A stretch of DNA of 64,000 nt from Ensifer sp. USDA 6670 (GCA_000421085.1 ATWE01000007.1:248001-312000); one strand, 5' to 3'; shown: positions 37,685 to 47,402, counted from the stretch's first letter. Made by a program: numbers and translations. Notes: generated by a model from the letters alone, not told the origin.

Positions 37685-38683
37685 ATGAAGAAGATCGCCG
37701 TGGTTGCGCTCGTCGTCGTCGCCATCGTCTGGCTTCTCAACACGTCGCTTCTGGCGCCGCCCCCCTCCGGCAATGCAAAGATCCTCGCCCATCGCGGCAT
37801 CCACCAGGTTTTTCACCCGGAAGGTCTCGACAACGACACCTGCACCGCCGAGCGCATCGAACCGCCGCGCCACAGCTATCTCGAAAATACGATCGCCTCG
37901 ATGCGCGCGGCGATGGAGAGCGGCGCCGACGTCGTCGAGCTCGACGTCCACCTGACACCGGATCGCCAGTTTGCCGTGTTCCATGACTGGACGCTCGACT
38001 GCCGGACGGATGGGAGCGGCGTCACCCAGGACACGCCGATGTCCGAACTGAAGACGCTGGACATCGGCTACGGCTATACGGCCGACGGCGGCAAGTCCTT
38101 CCCCTTCCGCGGCCAGGGTTCTGGCCAGATGCCGACGCTGACGGAAGTCTTCAGGGCCCTGCCCGAGGGCCGCTTCCTGATCAATTTCAAGAGCGAGCGG
38201 CGCGAGGAAGGCGCGACCCTCGCCGTTCTCCTCCGGTTCCACCCGGAGTGGCGCAAACAGGTGTTCGGCGTCTATGGCGGCACTGCTCCGACGCAGGAAA
38301 CGCTGCGGCTGGTCCCGGGGCTCAGAGGCTATGATCGACAATCCACGATCGCCTGCCTTGGCCGCTATGCCGCCTATGGCTGGACCGGCATCGTACCGGA
38401 CGCCTGCCGCGACACGCTGATCATCGTGCCGGGCAATTATGCACCATTTCTGTGGGGCTGGCCGGACCGGTTCGCGGCCCGCATCCAGGCCGCGGGCAGC
38501 GAAATTATCCTGCTTGGCCCTTACAGCGGCGGCGATTTCACCACCGGCATCGACAACACAGATGATCTCGCCTTCGTTCCCGAGGGTTTTTCCGGCTATG
38601 TCTGGACCAACAGGGCGGAAACGATCGCTCCCCTTCTCGGCAAGCGCCCTGGTGCAGCGACCGACCAGGCCAATCGACAGTAG
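37685..38683 (+). CDS. Glycerophosphodiester phosphodiesterase family protein, membrane-anchored or secreted
   Basis: 332 aa. N-terminal hydrophobic segment [23 protein letters not shown], then the GDPD motif [46 protein letters not shown] (E-x-D-V and HD pairs), and FLINFKSE. It hydrolyses glycerophosphodiesters to glycerol-3-phosphate and an alcohol. The ATG at 37685 follows GAGGAGG; the alternative 37619 would bury the signal segment. It ends with unusual inserts ([13 protein letters not shown]) inside the catalytic half. Confidence 0.85.
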   Translation: MKKIAVVALVVVAIVWLLNTSLLAPPPSGNAKILAHRGIHQVFHPEGLDNDTCTAERIEPPRHSYLENTIASMRAAMESGADVVELDVHLTPDRQFAVFHDWTLDCRTDGSGVTQDTPMSELKTLDIGYGYTADGGKSFPFRGQGSGQMPTLTEVFRALPEGRFLINFKSERREEGATLAVLLRFHPEWRKQVFGVYGGTAPTQETLRLVPGLRGYDRQSTIACLGRYAAYGWTGIVPDACRDTLIIVPGNYAPFLWGWPDRFAARIQAAGSEIILLGPYSGGDFTTGIDNTDDLAFVPEGFSGYVWTNRAETIAPLLGKRPGAATDQANRQ

Positions 38684-39032
38684 CGCGCAACCTTTCTCTT
38701 GCGTGGGTCGTCGACGCGGAACCGTTGAGCCACCCCAATGTGCAGGAACTGCGCGAGTTGTCGATCTGGTCCGAAGGACAGATAACGATGAGCCCGGAGC
38801 GGCACGGCGCGATAACCGGGATTATGAAGGCTCAGAGCTGCAATATGGTGAACCGGATGCGCGGCCGTTGGATGCGCATGATCACGATTCCGAATCAGTC
38901 ATCCGCCGGCAACGCGTTCCAGGAAACTGACGCGTGACTGCTCCGCTTACGGACCATTGCAGTGAGCGAAGGGGATCGGCTGCGGAGCTCGAACGCCGCG
39001 TGACGTTGAAGAGCGTCTGACGGTCCTTCCCG
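38684..39032. other. 349-bp gap, possible decayed small gene
   Basis: Between the converging phosphodiesterase and era genes. The plus frame ending at 38930 reads like a real acidic protein tail ([19 protein letters not shown], then [14 protein letters not shown]) with codon use like its neighbours. No start codon or ribosome-binding site precedes it in frame, so it may be a gene remnant. Confidence 0.3.
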
Positions 39033-39962
39033 CTACTTCGGAAAGTCGAGCCCCATTTCGCGGAAGCGCTCCGGATCGTCGCCCCAGTTCTCACGCACCT
39101 TCACGAACAGGAAGAGGTGCACGGGCTGCTCGAGGATTTCGGAGATTTCCTTGCGCGCGGCGGTCGAGATCGCCTTAATCGCCTCGCCACCCTTGCCTAG
39201 GGCGATCTTCTTCTGGCTGTCGCGTTCCACGTAGATCACCTGTTCGATGCGCACGGAACCGTCCTTGCGCTCCTCCCATTTCTCCGTTTCCACGTGAGAT
39301 GCATAGGGAAGCTCCTGATGCAGCCGAAGGAAGAGCTTCTCGCGGGTGATCTCGGCGGCGAGCTGGCGCATCGGCAGATCGGAGATCTGGTCCTCGGGAT
39401 AATACCATGGACCTTCCGGCAGCGTCTCGGCGAGATAATCCATCACGTCCTCGCAGCCGGAACCCGTCAGCGCGGAGATCATGAAGGTGCGCTCGAATGC
39501 AACGACTTCGTTCGCAGCCGCCGCAAGCTTCAGCAAATCCTCGCGGCGAACTTGATCGACCTTGTTGAGGACGAGGACCTTCGGCTGATGTACCTCCTTC
39601 AGACCTTCAAGGATCGCCTCCGCGTCACCCTTGATCCCGCGCTCGCTGTCGATCAGCAGCATAATCAGATCGGCGTCCTTGGCTCCGCCCCAGGCGGTGG
39701 TGACCATAGCGCGGTCGAGCCGGCGCCGCGGCTTGAAGATGCCGGGCGTGTCCATGAAGACGATCTGCGCGCTGCCGTGGATCGCAATGCCGCGGATGAT
39801 CGCCCGCGTCGTCTGCACCTTGTGGCTGACGATCGACACTTTCGCGCCGACAAGGCGATTGACCAGTGTCGACTTGCCGGCATTCGTTGCCCCGATCAGC
39901 GCCACGAAACCCGAGCGCGTCGGCACTGCGCCGGCGGCCGTATCCTTTTGAGTATCCGTCAT
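39033..39962 (-). CDS. era: GTPase Era
   Basis: 309 aa. G1 GATNAGKST, G3 DTPG, G4 NKVD, G5-like SALTG, then the KH domain (VIYVERDSQKKIALGKGGEAIKAI). It binds 16S rRNA 3' end in 30S maturation. The ATG at 39962 is 8 bp past the rnc stop; 39998 would overlap rnc. Last gene of the lepB-rnc-era run. Confidence 0.95.
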   Translation of the reverse strand: MTDTQKDTAAGAVPTRSGFVALIGATNAGKSTLVNRLVGAKVSIVSHKVQTTRAIIRGIAIHGSAQIVFMDTPGIFKPRRRLDRAMVTTAWGGAKDADLIMLLIDSERGIKGDAEAILEGLKEVHQPKVLVLNKVDQVRREDLLKLAAAANEVVAFERTFMISALTGSGCEDVMDYLAETLPEGPWYYPEDQISDLPMRQLAAEITREKLFLRLHQELPYASHVETEKWEERKDGSVRIEQVIYVERDSQKKIALGKGGEAIKAISTAARKEISEILEQPVHLFLFVKVRENWGDDPERFREMGLDFPK

Positions 39963-39970
39963 GATATCCG

Positions 39971-40687
39971 TCAATTTCCGGCAGAGCGCTTCTGCCACAC
40001 ACCTTCGCGTTCCAGCAATTTCATGGCCGCGACCTGCTCGGCCCCACGCTTGGAACGATCGACCCCCGTCTCCGGCGCAATCCCGTCGACCTCCACCGTC
40101 ACGGTGAAGCGCGGATCGTGATCGGGGCCGGAACGGTCATCCGTCCTGTATTTCGGCGCGACACCGAACCTGGCATGCGCCCATTCCTGCAGTTCCGTCT
40201 TGGCGTCCCGCCTGGCGCCGTCTGCGCTCGCGGCCCGATGCGTCCAATGATCGAGCACGAAACGTCGCGCCGCGTCCAGGCCGCCATCGAGATAGATCGC
40301 GGCGATCAGCGACTCTACCACATCGGCGCGCACATTCATCATGTGCTTGCCCGTGATCTTCTTCACATCCGAGCCGGTGCGGATGAATTCATGCAGCGAG
40401 AGCTCATCCGCCACCTTCGCGCAGCTCTCCGCGCTGACGAGCTGGTTCAGACGCACCGAGAGCTCGCCTTCGTTGGCATCGGTGAAGGTCTGGAACAGGA
40501 GTTCCGCGACGCAGAGCCCAAGCACCCGGTCTCCCAGGAATTCAAGCCGCTGATAGTTGATCGCGCGGCCGCTGCGAGCGCTCGAATGCGTCAGCGCCCG
40601 ATCGAGACGTTCCTTCTCGGCGAACCGGTAACCGATCGCGGCCTCGAGCCGCGCCCGGTCCTCCGCGTTCAGCGAGCGGCCCTTCAT
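39971..40687 (-). CDS. rnc: Ribonuclease III
   Basis: 238 aa. RNase III signature YQRLEFLGDRVLGL with metal-binding acids, DVVESLIAAIYLDGG, and the C-terminal double-stranded RNA-binding domain with DAKTELQEWAH and EQVAAMKLLE. It processes rRNA and double-stranded transcripts. Its ATG shares one base with the lepB stop (TGATG), indicating coupled translation. Confidence 0.95.
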   Translation of the reverse strand: MKGRSLNAEDRARLEAAIGYRFAEKERLDRALTHSSARSGRAINYQRLEFLGDRVLGLCVAELLFQTFTDANEGELSVRLNQLVSAESCAKVADELSLHEFIRTGSDVKKITGKHMMNVRADVVESLIAAIYLDGGLDAARRFVLDHWTHRAASADGARRDAKTELQEWAHARFGVAPKYRTDDRSGPDHDPRFTVTVEVDGIAPETGVDRSKRGAEQVAAMKLLEREGVWQKRSAGN

Positions 40688-41430
40688 CAGTGGACGACCT
40701 TGAACAAACGATCGTAACGCAGGTTCGCCGGCCATTTCCAGATCTGCCGGAACGAGGTGTCGTTGCCGAGCGAGAAGAAGATCAGGCTCGCCCGGCCGAC
40801 AAGGTTTTCAGCCGGCACGAAGCCGACGTCGAAACGGCTGTCGGCGGAGTTGTCCCGGTTGTCGCCCATCATGAAATAATGACCTTCCGGGACGATGAAC
40901 TCACGGGTGTTGTCGCCCCGCGAATCGGGGAACTGGTCGAGGGTGTCGTAGGTCATGCCGTTGTCCATCGTCTCGCGATAGACAGGAACATCGCCGCCCG
41001 TGTCGTACTGGTCGTCCGCGCGGAACGTGCCGTCCGGCACCCGTTCGACGGGCTTGTCGTTGACGTAGAGAATGCTGTTCCTGACCTGGATGCGATCGCC
41101 CGGCAGGCCGACGAGGCGCTTGATATAGTCGATGTCGGGATTGGGCGGGAACCGGAAGACCACGATGTCGCCCCGTTCCGGTTCGCTCGCAAAGATCCTG
41201 CCGCTGAAAAGATCCGGCGAAAAGGGCAGCGAGTATTTCGAATAGCCGTAGGCGAACTTGTTGACGAAGATGTAGTCACCGACAAGGAGCGTCGGCATCA
41301 TCGAGCCGGACGGGATAGTGAAAGGCTGAAAGAAGACAGTGCGGATGACCACGGCAAGGAGCAGCGCCTGGATAATGACCTTGACGTTCTCCCAGAGACC
41401 GCTCTGCTTCGCTTCTGTCTTTTCTGCCAC
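40687..41430 (-). CDS. lepB: Signal peptidase I
   Basis: 247 aa. One N-terminal membrane helix (IQALLLAVVIRTVFF), catalytic Ser in IPSGSMMPTLLVGDYIFVNK, catalytic Lys in DYIKRLVGLPGDRIQV, and the C-terminal box GDNRDNSADSR. It cleaves Sec and Tat signal peptides at the periplasmic face. First gene of the lepB-rnc-era run, 159 bp after acpS. Confidence 0.95.
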   Translation of the reverse strand: MAEKTEAKQSGLWENVKVIIQALLLAVVIRTVFFQPFTIPSGSMMPTLLVGDYIFVNKFAYGYSKYSLPFSPDLFSGRIFASEPERGDIVVFRFPPNPDIDYIKRLVGLPGDRIQVRNSILYVNDKPVERVPDGTFRADDQYDTGGDVPVYRETMDNGMTYDTLDQFPDSRGDNTREFIVPEGHYFMMGDNRDNSADSRFDVGFVPAENLVGRASLIFFSLGNDTSFRQIWKWPANLRYDRLFKVVH

Positions 41431-41589
41431 GCTCAGTCTTCCTTGTCATCCTGCCCGGGGCACCCGAGCCTAACGCTTCAATGTTCGTCTGCGCCCGAAC
41501 TCATGCGCACGCCACCCCGCAACTCGATCCTATATGTCGCGGGAAAACCATGCTTCAAGCGACCGCGGGCCGGTCTTTCGGCAAGTGCT

Positions 41590-42009
41590 CTAAACCGTTC
41601 CCTCGGCGGGGGCAACCGGGAGCGCTTCGATAATCACGAAAGCTTGAGCAAGCGGGAAGTCGTCGGTGATGGTCAGATGGATTGCGGCGCGGTGACCGAC
41701 CGGCAGCATCTTCTGGAGGCGCGCGGCCGCCCCGCCGGTCAACTGCATTGTCGGCTTCCCGCCGGGCAGGTTCACGACGCCCATATCTTTCCAGAACACG
41801 CCTTGAGCCAGGCCGGTGCCCAGTGCCTTGGAACAGGCCTCCTTTGCGGCGAAACGCTTGGCATAGGAAGCCGCACGGTTTTTGCGGCCCTCGGATTTGG
41901 CGATCTCGATATCGGTGAAGCACCGGTTGATGAAACGCTCGCCGAAGCGCTGGAGCGAGTTTTCGATGCGCCTGATATCGATGAGATCGCTGCCGATACC
42001 GATGATCAT
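41590..42009 (-). CDS. acpS: Holo-[acyl-carrier-protein] synthase
   Basis: 139 aa. [16 protein letters not shown] with the magnesium-binding Asp, and [16 protein letters not shown] with the catalytic Glu/Lys. It installs phosphopantetheine on the fatty-acid ACP, so it is distinct in role from the Sfp-type enzyme at 19943. Its start overlaps the stop of the DUF2062 gene by 4 bp (ATGA). Confidence 0.95.
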   Translation of the reverse strand: MIIGIGSDLIDIRRIENSLQRFGERFINRCFTDIEIAKSEGRKNRAASYAKRFAAKEACSKALGTGLAQGVFWKDMGVVNLPGGKPTMQLTGGAAARLQKMLPVGHRAAIHLTITDDFPLAQAFVIIEALPVAPAEGTV

Positions 42010-42563
42010 GTCGGATGTCCGAATTTGTGCGAGCGGGCCTGCCGGCGACGCTCCTGAAAGAGGCGGGCCGTCTGAAAGGCAAGCGGGTAGAATATCAAGG
42101 CGCCCGCCGCCGCAAGAGGGAGCGAGCCTATGAGCATCGGCTTGAAGACCGGGCCCCACAGGCTTGCAAGATCGAGATGTTCGACCATCCGCATGATCTC
42201 TTGACTGCCGATCACCTGAGCGGCTTGCGGCTGCGTAATCATCGTGCCGACCTCATAGGAAGCCGTCAGGATGACCGGTATCGTAATGGGATTGGCGAGC
42301 AGCGTCGTAATCGCGGCCGCGATCAGATTTCCGGAAAACGCCGACGCGAGAAGCACGGCGAGACCGATGTGCAGGCCGAAGAACGGCGTCAAGGACGACG
42401 CTGCACCCGCCGCCACCCCGACGGCGATCGAGTGCGGAGACGAGTTCAGGCGGAGAATTCGAAGGGCAATGTAGCGCGGAGCGCGCGTCAGCCCCTTGCG
42501 CGGCCAGAAGAAAGCGCGAAGCCTCTCGGATAGTGTGACCGGTTTTCTGCGCCTGAATAACAT
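42006..42563 (-). CDS. DUF2062 domain membrane protein
   Basis: 185 aa. [33 protein letters not shown] and [19 protein letters not shown] form the DUF2062 core with two or three membrane helices, and a basic N-terminus MLFRRRKPV. Conserved next to acpS-lepB in rhizobia; function unknown. ATG 42563 is preferred over an in-frame start at 42650. Confidence 0.85.
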   Translation of the reverse strand: MLFRRRKPVTLSERLRAFFWPRKGLTRAPRYIALRILRLNSSPHSIAVGVAAGAASSLTPFFGLHIGLAVLLASAFSGNLIAAAITTLLANPITIPVILTASYEVGTMITQPQAAQVIGSQEIMRMVEHLDLASLWGPVFKPMLIGSLPLAAAGALIFYPLAFQTARLFQERRRQARSHKFGHPT

Positions 42564-42668
42564 TATGCCGTCATGATCGCATTCAAAGCCGCCCGCCGGC
42601 GCAAGACGGACCGCCCGCCTTTCGATGGCCGCAAGATATGCGCCACGCACGTCATGTGCAAGCTACTG

Positions 42669-42764
42669 CAGGTTCCTTCAATCCTTGAAGGACCGGGACA
42701 TGCGGCAGATCAAAGCGTTGCTGCGACCTTTGCGCATCTGACAGGATACGCGGCGCCGTAAGGC
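42669..42764. repeat. Rhizobial-type intergenic repeat with hairpins
   Basis: A CCTTCAA-TCC-TTGAAGG hairpin (42672-42690 region) is followed by CAGATCAAAGCGTTGCTG-type sequence and a GGCGCCGTAAGGCGCC palindrome. The pattern recalls short dispersed elements in Sinorhizobium and Agrobacterium intergenic regions (from memory, not searched). Confidence 0.4.
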
Positions 42765-42870
42765 GCCAGACTGACAGATAAGGCAGGAGAGCCATTCGTA
42801 AAACGCATAGCTCAGGCTACCGCCGGGTGCGGCAGCCGTGGCGCGCCTCTCCGACGCGCCGCATTTGCGA

Positions 42871-43023
42871 TCAGAAGCCCTTCCGGAAAAGGCCGCGGTC
42901 GATCTGACGCTGACGGTATTCCAGGTCGATCCGGTCGACGGAGCCGTTCAGATAGGCGGTCTCACGCTCTTCAACGCTCGGAATGTGCAGGGCACGGGTG
43001 ATTTTCTTCAACTGCTTGAACAT
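42871..43023 (-). CDS. DUF3563 family small protein
   Basis: 50 aa: starts MFKQLKKITRALHIPSVEER and continues with YLNGSVDRIDLEYRQRQIDR. The YLxxSVDRxDLExRxRxIDR pattern is typical of DUF3563, found in proteobacteria as single short genes. AAAGGG lies upstream of the ATG. No function is known. Too short for automatic calling at 60 codons. Confidence 0.75.
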   Translation of the reverse strand: MFKQLKKITRALHIPSVEERETAYLNGSVDRIDLEYRQRQIDRGLFRKGF

Positions 43024-43222
43024 GGCAAACCCTTTCGTTCACCTCCCGATGCGAAAGATAGTTCACCAGCCGAACCGCCACCAGTAACACGAAGCGGCGG
43101 CAGCCATGCAATAGATGCATGACTGTGGAGTTCGATGCGACGATCTGCTTATTTCAAAGGCAATGTGCCTGAATTCGTGCCCTGCATGGGCCGGATCGAA
43201 AAGTTAGGGGAAGGGATCGATT

Positions 43223-43435
43223 TCACGCGGTCGGAGTGATGAGCGCGACAGTGGGAAAGGAAGTGCGGTAGCGGGAGGCATCACGTGTCAGCAGCGGAAT
43301 TCCGACGATCGCTGCGTGGGCACCGATGAAGAAATCCGGCAGCACGCCGGTCCGCGCACCCCCTGCCCTGCGATATTTCGCAAAGACCTTGCCGGCCAGG
43401 AACAGTGCGGTACGGGGAATTACTCCGTGCGTCCA
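43223..43435 (-). pseudogene. Truncated PIN-domain (VapC-type) toxin
   Basis: The C-terminal half of a PIN toxin is intact: FLAGKVFAKYRRAGG, VLPDFFIGAHAAIVGIPLLT and RDASRYRTSFP, including the conserved D-FFIGAHA and LLTRD acids. About 70 N-terminal residues with the first catalytic Asp are absent; the frame upstream closes at 43466 and the rsh stop follows at 43506. No antitoxin partner is visible. A remnant, not a working toxin. Confidence 0.7.
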
Positions 43436-43505
43436 TGACAAGGCCGAACAGGACGCGCCAAGGCTTCAAAGCCGCCGATCCCGGTATTCTGCGGGAGTGT
43501 TCCCC

Positions 43506-45731
43506 CTATTCGAACAAACGCTTGACCATGGATATGCTCGGCAATTCCTTGAGCTGCGCCATCAGATGGTTGAGCTGGCGCAGGTCCCAGACCTCGAGAT
43601 CGAACTGCAATTCGCTGAAGTCCGCGGCGACGCGCCCCATGGAAAGCGAACGGATATTGACGTCGGTGGTCGCGATGGCCTGCGCGACCTCCGCCAGCGT
43701 GCCGGGCTCGTTCAAGGCGCTGACCGCAATCCTCGCCATGAAACGGCTGTTGTTCGCCTCGTCGAGGTCCCAACGCACGTCGATCCAGCGCTCGGGCTCT
43801 TCATCGAACTTCTGCAGGATCGGCGACTGGATCGGATAGATGGTGATGCCTTTGTCCTTGTCCATGATGCCGACGATGCGATCGCCGGGAACGGCGCCGG
43901 CAGGACTGAAATGGACCTCGGCATTGCCGGAGAGGCCACGGATCGGCAGGGCTTCCGGCCCTTCCGCCTGCTCCGCTGCGGCCATTTCCTTCGACCGCTC
44001 CGGCAGCTTGAAGATCATGCCCGCGGCGCTGCGCATGTTGAACCAGCCGTCGTCGGCGCTGGGCTTCACGGTCACGCGCTCGTCCTGATGGTCGGGAAAC
44101 ACGGCCCGCAGAACGTCGAGCGAGGAGAGTTCGCCGCGCCCGACCGCGGCAATGGCGTCCTCGACGTCCTTCTGCCCGAGCCGATGCAGCACCGGCTTCA
44201 AAGCCTCGCGCGAGAAGGTCTTGCCCGCCCGTTCGAAGGTGCGCTCGAGGATGCGATAGCCGAGGCCGGCATATTGCTTGCGGATGGCGGCGCGGGTCGC
44301 GCGGCGGATGGCCGCCCGCGCCTTCCCCGTGACGACGATCTCTTCCCAGGCCGGCGGCGGCACCTGAATGCCCGAGCGGATGATCTCCACCTCGTCGCCG
44401 TTGTTGAGCCGGGTCACCAGCGGCATGATACGACCGTTGATCTTGGCCCCGACACAGGTATCGCCGATGTTCGTATGCACGGCATAGGCAAAGTCGATCG
44501 GGGTGGCGCCGCGAGGCAGGGCTATCAGTTGCCCCTTCGGTGTGAAGCAGAAGACCTGATCCTGGAAGAGTTCTAGCTTGGTGTGCTCGAGAAACTCCTC
44601 CGGATTGTCGCCCTCGGCGAGCGATTCGATCGTGCGGCGCAGCCAGGAATAGGCATTCGATGTCGGAGTGCGCGTCAGGTCACCGGAAACGGTGTCGCGA
44701 TCCTTGTAGAGTGCGTGCGCCGCGATACCGTATTCGGCGATCTCATGCATGCGCTTCGTGCGGATCTGCAGTTCGATGCGCTGGCGCGACGGGCCGATGA
44801 TCGTCGTGTGAATCGATTGATAATCGTTCTGTTTCGGGGTCGAGACGTAGTCCTTGAAGCGTCCCGGCACGACACGCCAGCGGGTGTGCACGATCCCGAG
44901 CGCGCGATAGCAGGCCGGGATGTCGTTGACGATGATGCGGAAACCCCAGACATCCGAGAGCTGCTCGAAGGAGAGCGATTTTGACTGCATCTTGCGGAAA
45001 ACCGAATAGGGCTTCTTCTGGCGCCCCCTGACCTGTGCATCCGTAAGCCCCTCGGCCTGAAGCAGCTCGCTCAGTTCCTCCTCGATCTTCTTGATCAGCC
45101 CCTCGTTGCGCTCGGAGAGCTCCTGGAGGCGTCTGGTAACGGTCTCGTAAGCTTCCGGGTTGATATGTCGGAAGGACAGGTTCTCGAGCTCCTCGCGCAT
45201 GTCCTGCATGCCCATGCGCCCTGCCAGGGGCGCATAGATGTCCATCGTCTCCTCGGAGATGCGCGCGCGCTTTTCGGCCGACATGTGGTCGAGAGTGCGC
45301 ATATTGTGGAGGCGATCGGCAAGCTTGACCAGGAGCACGCGGACGTCGTCCGAAATGGCGAGCAGCAGCTTCCGAAGATTTTCCGCCTGCTTGGCCTTCT
45401 TGGTGACGAGGTCGAGCTTCTTGATCTTGGTGAGGCCTTCGACCAAGGCGCCGATATCCTCGCCGAAGAGGTCGTCGATCTCCTGCCGCGTCGCGGTCGT
45501 ATCCTCGATCGTGTCGTGCAGCAGCGCGACGGCGATCGTGGATTCGTCGAGATGCATTTCGGTCAGGATCGCCGCCACTTCCAGGGGATGGGAGATGTAA
45601 GGATCGCCGCTTGCCCGCTTCTGCTGCCCGTGCTTCTGCATGGCGTAGACATAGGCCTTGTTCAGCAGCGCCTCGTTGACGTCGGGCTTGTATTTTTGCA
45701 CGCGCTCAACGAGCTCGTATTGGCGCATCAT
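43506..45731 (-). CDS. rsh: Bifunctional (p)ppGpp synthetase/hydrolase (RelA/SpoT homologue)
   Basis: 741 aa. N-terminal HD hydrolase (SGDPYISHPLEVA, HDTIEDT, KLADRLHNMRTL), synthetase (GRQKKPYSVFRKMQSK, FRIIVNDIPACYRALGIVH), TGS domain (FTPKGQLIALPRGATPIDFAYAVH) and C-terminal ACT domain (ARIAVSALNEPGTLAEVAQAI). Both catalytic parts look intact, so it is the single bifunctional Rsh of alphaproteobacteria controlling the stringent response. The start is ATG 45731 or the next ATG at 45728. It is 102 bp downstream of rpoZ. Confidence 0.95.
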   Translation of the reverse strand: MMRQYELVERVQKYKPDVNEALLNKAYVYAMQKHGQQKRASGDPYISHPLEVAAILTEMHLDESTIAVALLHDTIEDTTATRQEIDDLFGEDIGALVEGLTKIKKLDLVTKKAKQAENLRKLLLAISDDVRVLLVKLADRLHNMRTLDHMSAEKRARISEETMDIYAPLAGRMGMQDMREELENLSFRHINPEAYETVTRRLQELSERNEGLIKKIEEELSELLQAEGLTDAQVRGRQKKPYSVFRKMQSKSLSFEQLSDVWGFRIIVNDIPACYRALGIVHTRWRVVPGRFKDYVSTPKQNDYQSIHTTIIGPSRQRIELQIRTKRMHEIAEYGIAAHALYKDRDTVSGDLTRTPTSNAYSWLRRTIESLAEGDNPEEFLEHTKLELFQDQVFCFTPKGQLIALPRGATPIDFAYAVHTNIGDTCVGAKINGRIMPLVTRLNNGDEVEIIRSGIQVPPPAWEEIVVTGKARAAIRRATRAAIRKQYAGLGYRILERTFERAGKTFSREALKPVLHRLGQKDVEDAIAAVGRGELSSLDVLRAVFPDHQDERVTVKPSADDGWFNMRSAAGMIFKLPERSKEMAAAEQAEGPEALPIRGLSGNAEVHFSPAGAVPGDRIVGIMDKDKGITIYPIQSPILQKFDEEPERWIDVRWDLDEANNSRFMARIAVSALNEPGTLAEVAQAIATTDVNIRSLSMGRVAADFSELQFDLEVWDLRQLNHLMAQLKELPSISMVKRLFE

Positions 45732-45833
45732 CCGCTAGCGGCTCCGTGAAATCAGGCAAATAAAAAAGTGCGCCAATCATATGAGTGGCGCACTGCTTCG
45801 ATAACACGTCGGAACGTTGTTCCGGAACGAATC

Positions 45834-46241
45834 TCAGTAGTCGTCGCTCTTTTCCGGAGGAACGAGGCCTTCGATGCCGGCCAGCAGTTCTTCTTCGGAC
45901 ATGCGGTCGAAGGTCAACGCTTCCGGCTGGTCTTCCTCTTCGGCGGCCTCAGCGAAGGCAGGCGCTGCTTCCGTCTGCGCGAGCGATGCCGGATCGGGCT
46001 CCGGCTCGTCCACTTCCACATGTTTCTGCAGCGAGTGGATCAGGTCTTCCTTCAGGTCGCCTGGCGACAGGGTTTCATCGGCGATCTCGCGCAGTGCAAC
46101 GACCGGGTTCTTGTCGTTGTCGCGGTCCACCGTAATCGGAGCACCCTGGGAAACGAGGCGTGCGCGGTGGCTGGCAAGAAGGACGAGTTCGAAACGGTTT
46201 TCGACCTTGTCGATGCAGTCTTCGACGGTGACGCGGGCCAT
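45834..46241 (-). CDS. rpoZ: RNA polymerase omega subunit
   Basis: 135 aa. [33 protein letters not shown] is the omega signature, and [14 protein letters not shown] closes the conserved part. The C-terminal 60 residues are Glu/Ala/Pro-rich, typical of alphaproteobacterial omega. ATG 46241 opens on the family start; 46388 is rejected. Upstream of rsh, as in many proteobacteria. Confidence 0.94.
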   Translation of the reverse strand: MARVTVEDCIDKVENRFELVLLASHRARLVSQGAPITVDRDNDKNPVVALREIADETLSPGDLKEDLIHSLQKHVEVDEPEPDPASLAQTEAAPAFAEAAEEEDQPEALTFDRMSEEELLAGIEGLVPPEKSDDY

Positions 46242-46713
46242 GGCCTGTCCTTTACAACTCAAGAGATGCGGCGGCATCGCCGCGGCAGGTTTAACAACGC
46301 GAAACCGGAACGCCCGCTGATATGCGGCTCCATCAGCTCCGATTTCTGGAATTAGGCGTCCGATACAATCAAAACAACATAAGTTCAAGTTTTTCCTGCA
46401 CCCGGCTCACGTCATCGCCCGGAGCATGATAAAATGCCACGTCTGTGGAACGCTGCCATAGGGTCACAGACATTACCTGTATTTTGTGATAATTTCGAAC
46501 ACGTATCCAGCAACAATTATAGATTGAAAATGTGGACGAACTGCAGCAACTGCTAAAACTAGCTATAGGCGCCGCGCCCTGGTTGGAATAATGCGTTGGC
46601 ATGACCACATTATTTGCAGATAAGTGAGCTTTAATTTAATCCGCCTATTTTAAGCGTGACGCTCCGCGGGGTTGGTCCGGTCACTGTGCAGGGTACGGAA
46701 AAAGGAAGTAACG
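46242..46713. other. 472-bp divergent intergenic region
   Basis: Holds the promoters of rpoZ-rsh (minus) and the NYN gene (plus). 46440-46650 is markedly AT-rich for this genome. No open frame with a ribosome-binding site is seen. It is long enough for a small RNA, but no specific structure was recognised. Confidence 0.4.
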
Positions 46714-47292
46714 ATGTTCGATCCTCGCGAGAAAATCGCTCTTTTTATCGATGGCGCCAACCTCTACGCCGCGTCGAAGAGCCTCGGCTTCGACATCGAC
46801 TACCGCAAGCTGCTCAAGGCCTTCCAGAAGCGCGGCTACCTGCTCAGGGCCTACTACTACACCGCACTCATCGAGGATCAGGAATATTCGTCGATCCGCC
46901 CGCTGATCGACTGGCTCGACTATAATGGCTATAAGGTCGTGACCAAGCCTGCCAAGGAATTCACCGATTCCCTCGGGCGCCGCAAGATCAAAGGGAACAT
47001 GGACATCGAGCTGGCGATCGACGCGATGGAGCAGTCCGAATCGGTCGACCACCTGGTGATCTTCTCCGGAGACGGTGATTTCACCACGCTCGTCGAAGCG
47101 CTGCAGCGCAAGGGGCGAAAGGTTTCCGTGGTCTCGACCATGTCGACGCAGCCGCCGATGATTGCCGACGACCTGCGCCGCCAGGCCGACCACTTTATCG
47201 ATCTCGCGACCCTGAGGGGAGAAATCGGCCGCGAACCGTCCGAACGCGTTCAGCGCCCTGTCGAGCCGGTCGCCGACGACGTGGAGCTTTAG
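46714..47292 (+). CDS. NYN/LabA-type (DUF88) PIN-like nuclease
   Basis: 192 aa. PIN-like fold acids in ALFIDGANLYAASKSLGFDIDY, KGNMDIELAIDAM and LVIFSGDGDFTTLVEAL, with VSTMSTQPPMIADDLRRQADHFIDL at the C-terminus. NYN proteins are predicted ribonucleases acting on RNA metabolism. The ATG at 46714 has GGAAG upstream. Single gene, followed by a RIME-like repeat. Confidence 0.88.
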   Translation: MFDPREKIALFIDGANLYAASKSLGFDIDYRKLLKAFQKRGYLLRAYYYTALIEDQEYSSIRPLIDWLDYNGYKVVTKPAKEFTDSLGRRKIKGNMDIELAIDAMEQSESVDHLVIFSGDGDFTTLVEALQRKGRKVSVVSTMSTQPPMIADDLRRQADHFIDLATLRGEIGREPSERVQRPVEPVADDVEL

Positions 47293-47402
47293 AGCGGGAT
47301 AAGGAAAAGCGTGTGCGGCTTTCCGCCCGCATCCGCTCCAACTCCTTGGAATCGATCACGTTCACAGTTTAGGTCGACCCGACCTAAAACCATCTTGATC
47401 TA
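47293..47402. repeat. RIME-like Rhizobium intergenic mosaic element
   Basis: Two stem-loops: GAGCGGGAT...ATCCGCTC (47293-47340) and a perfect TTTAGGTCG-ACC-CGACCTAAA (47368-47388), joined by TTGGAATCGATCACGTTCA. This matches the RIME1 pattern of rhizobia from memory. It starts right after the NYN stop and may end its transcript. The remaining gap to smpB (47403-47618) shows no gene. Confidence 0.65.

Noticed and set aside
46242-46713. Possible tmRNA gene near smpB/rpoZ
   Set aside because: No tRNA-like ends or tag-coding stretch could be recognised in the gap.
47293-47402. CRISPR-like repeat impression from the two palindromes
   Set aside because: Two different stem-loops, no regular spacers; fits a RIME element.
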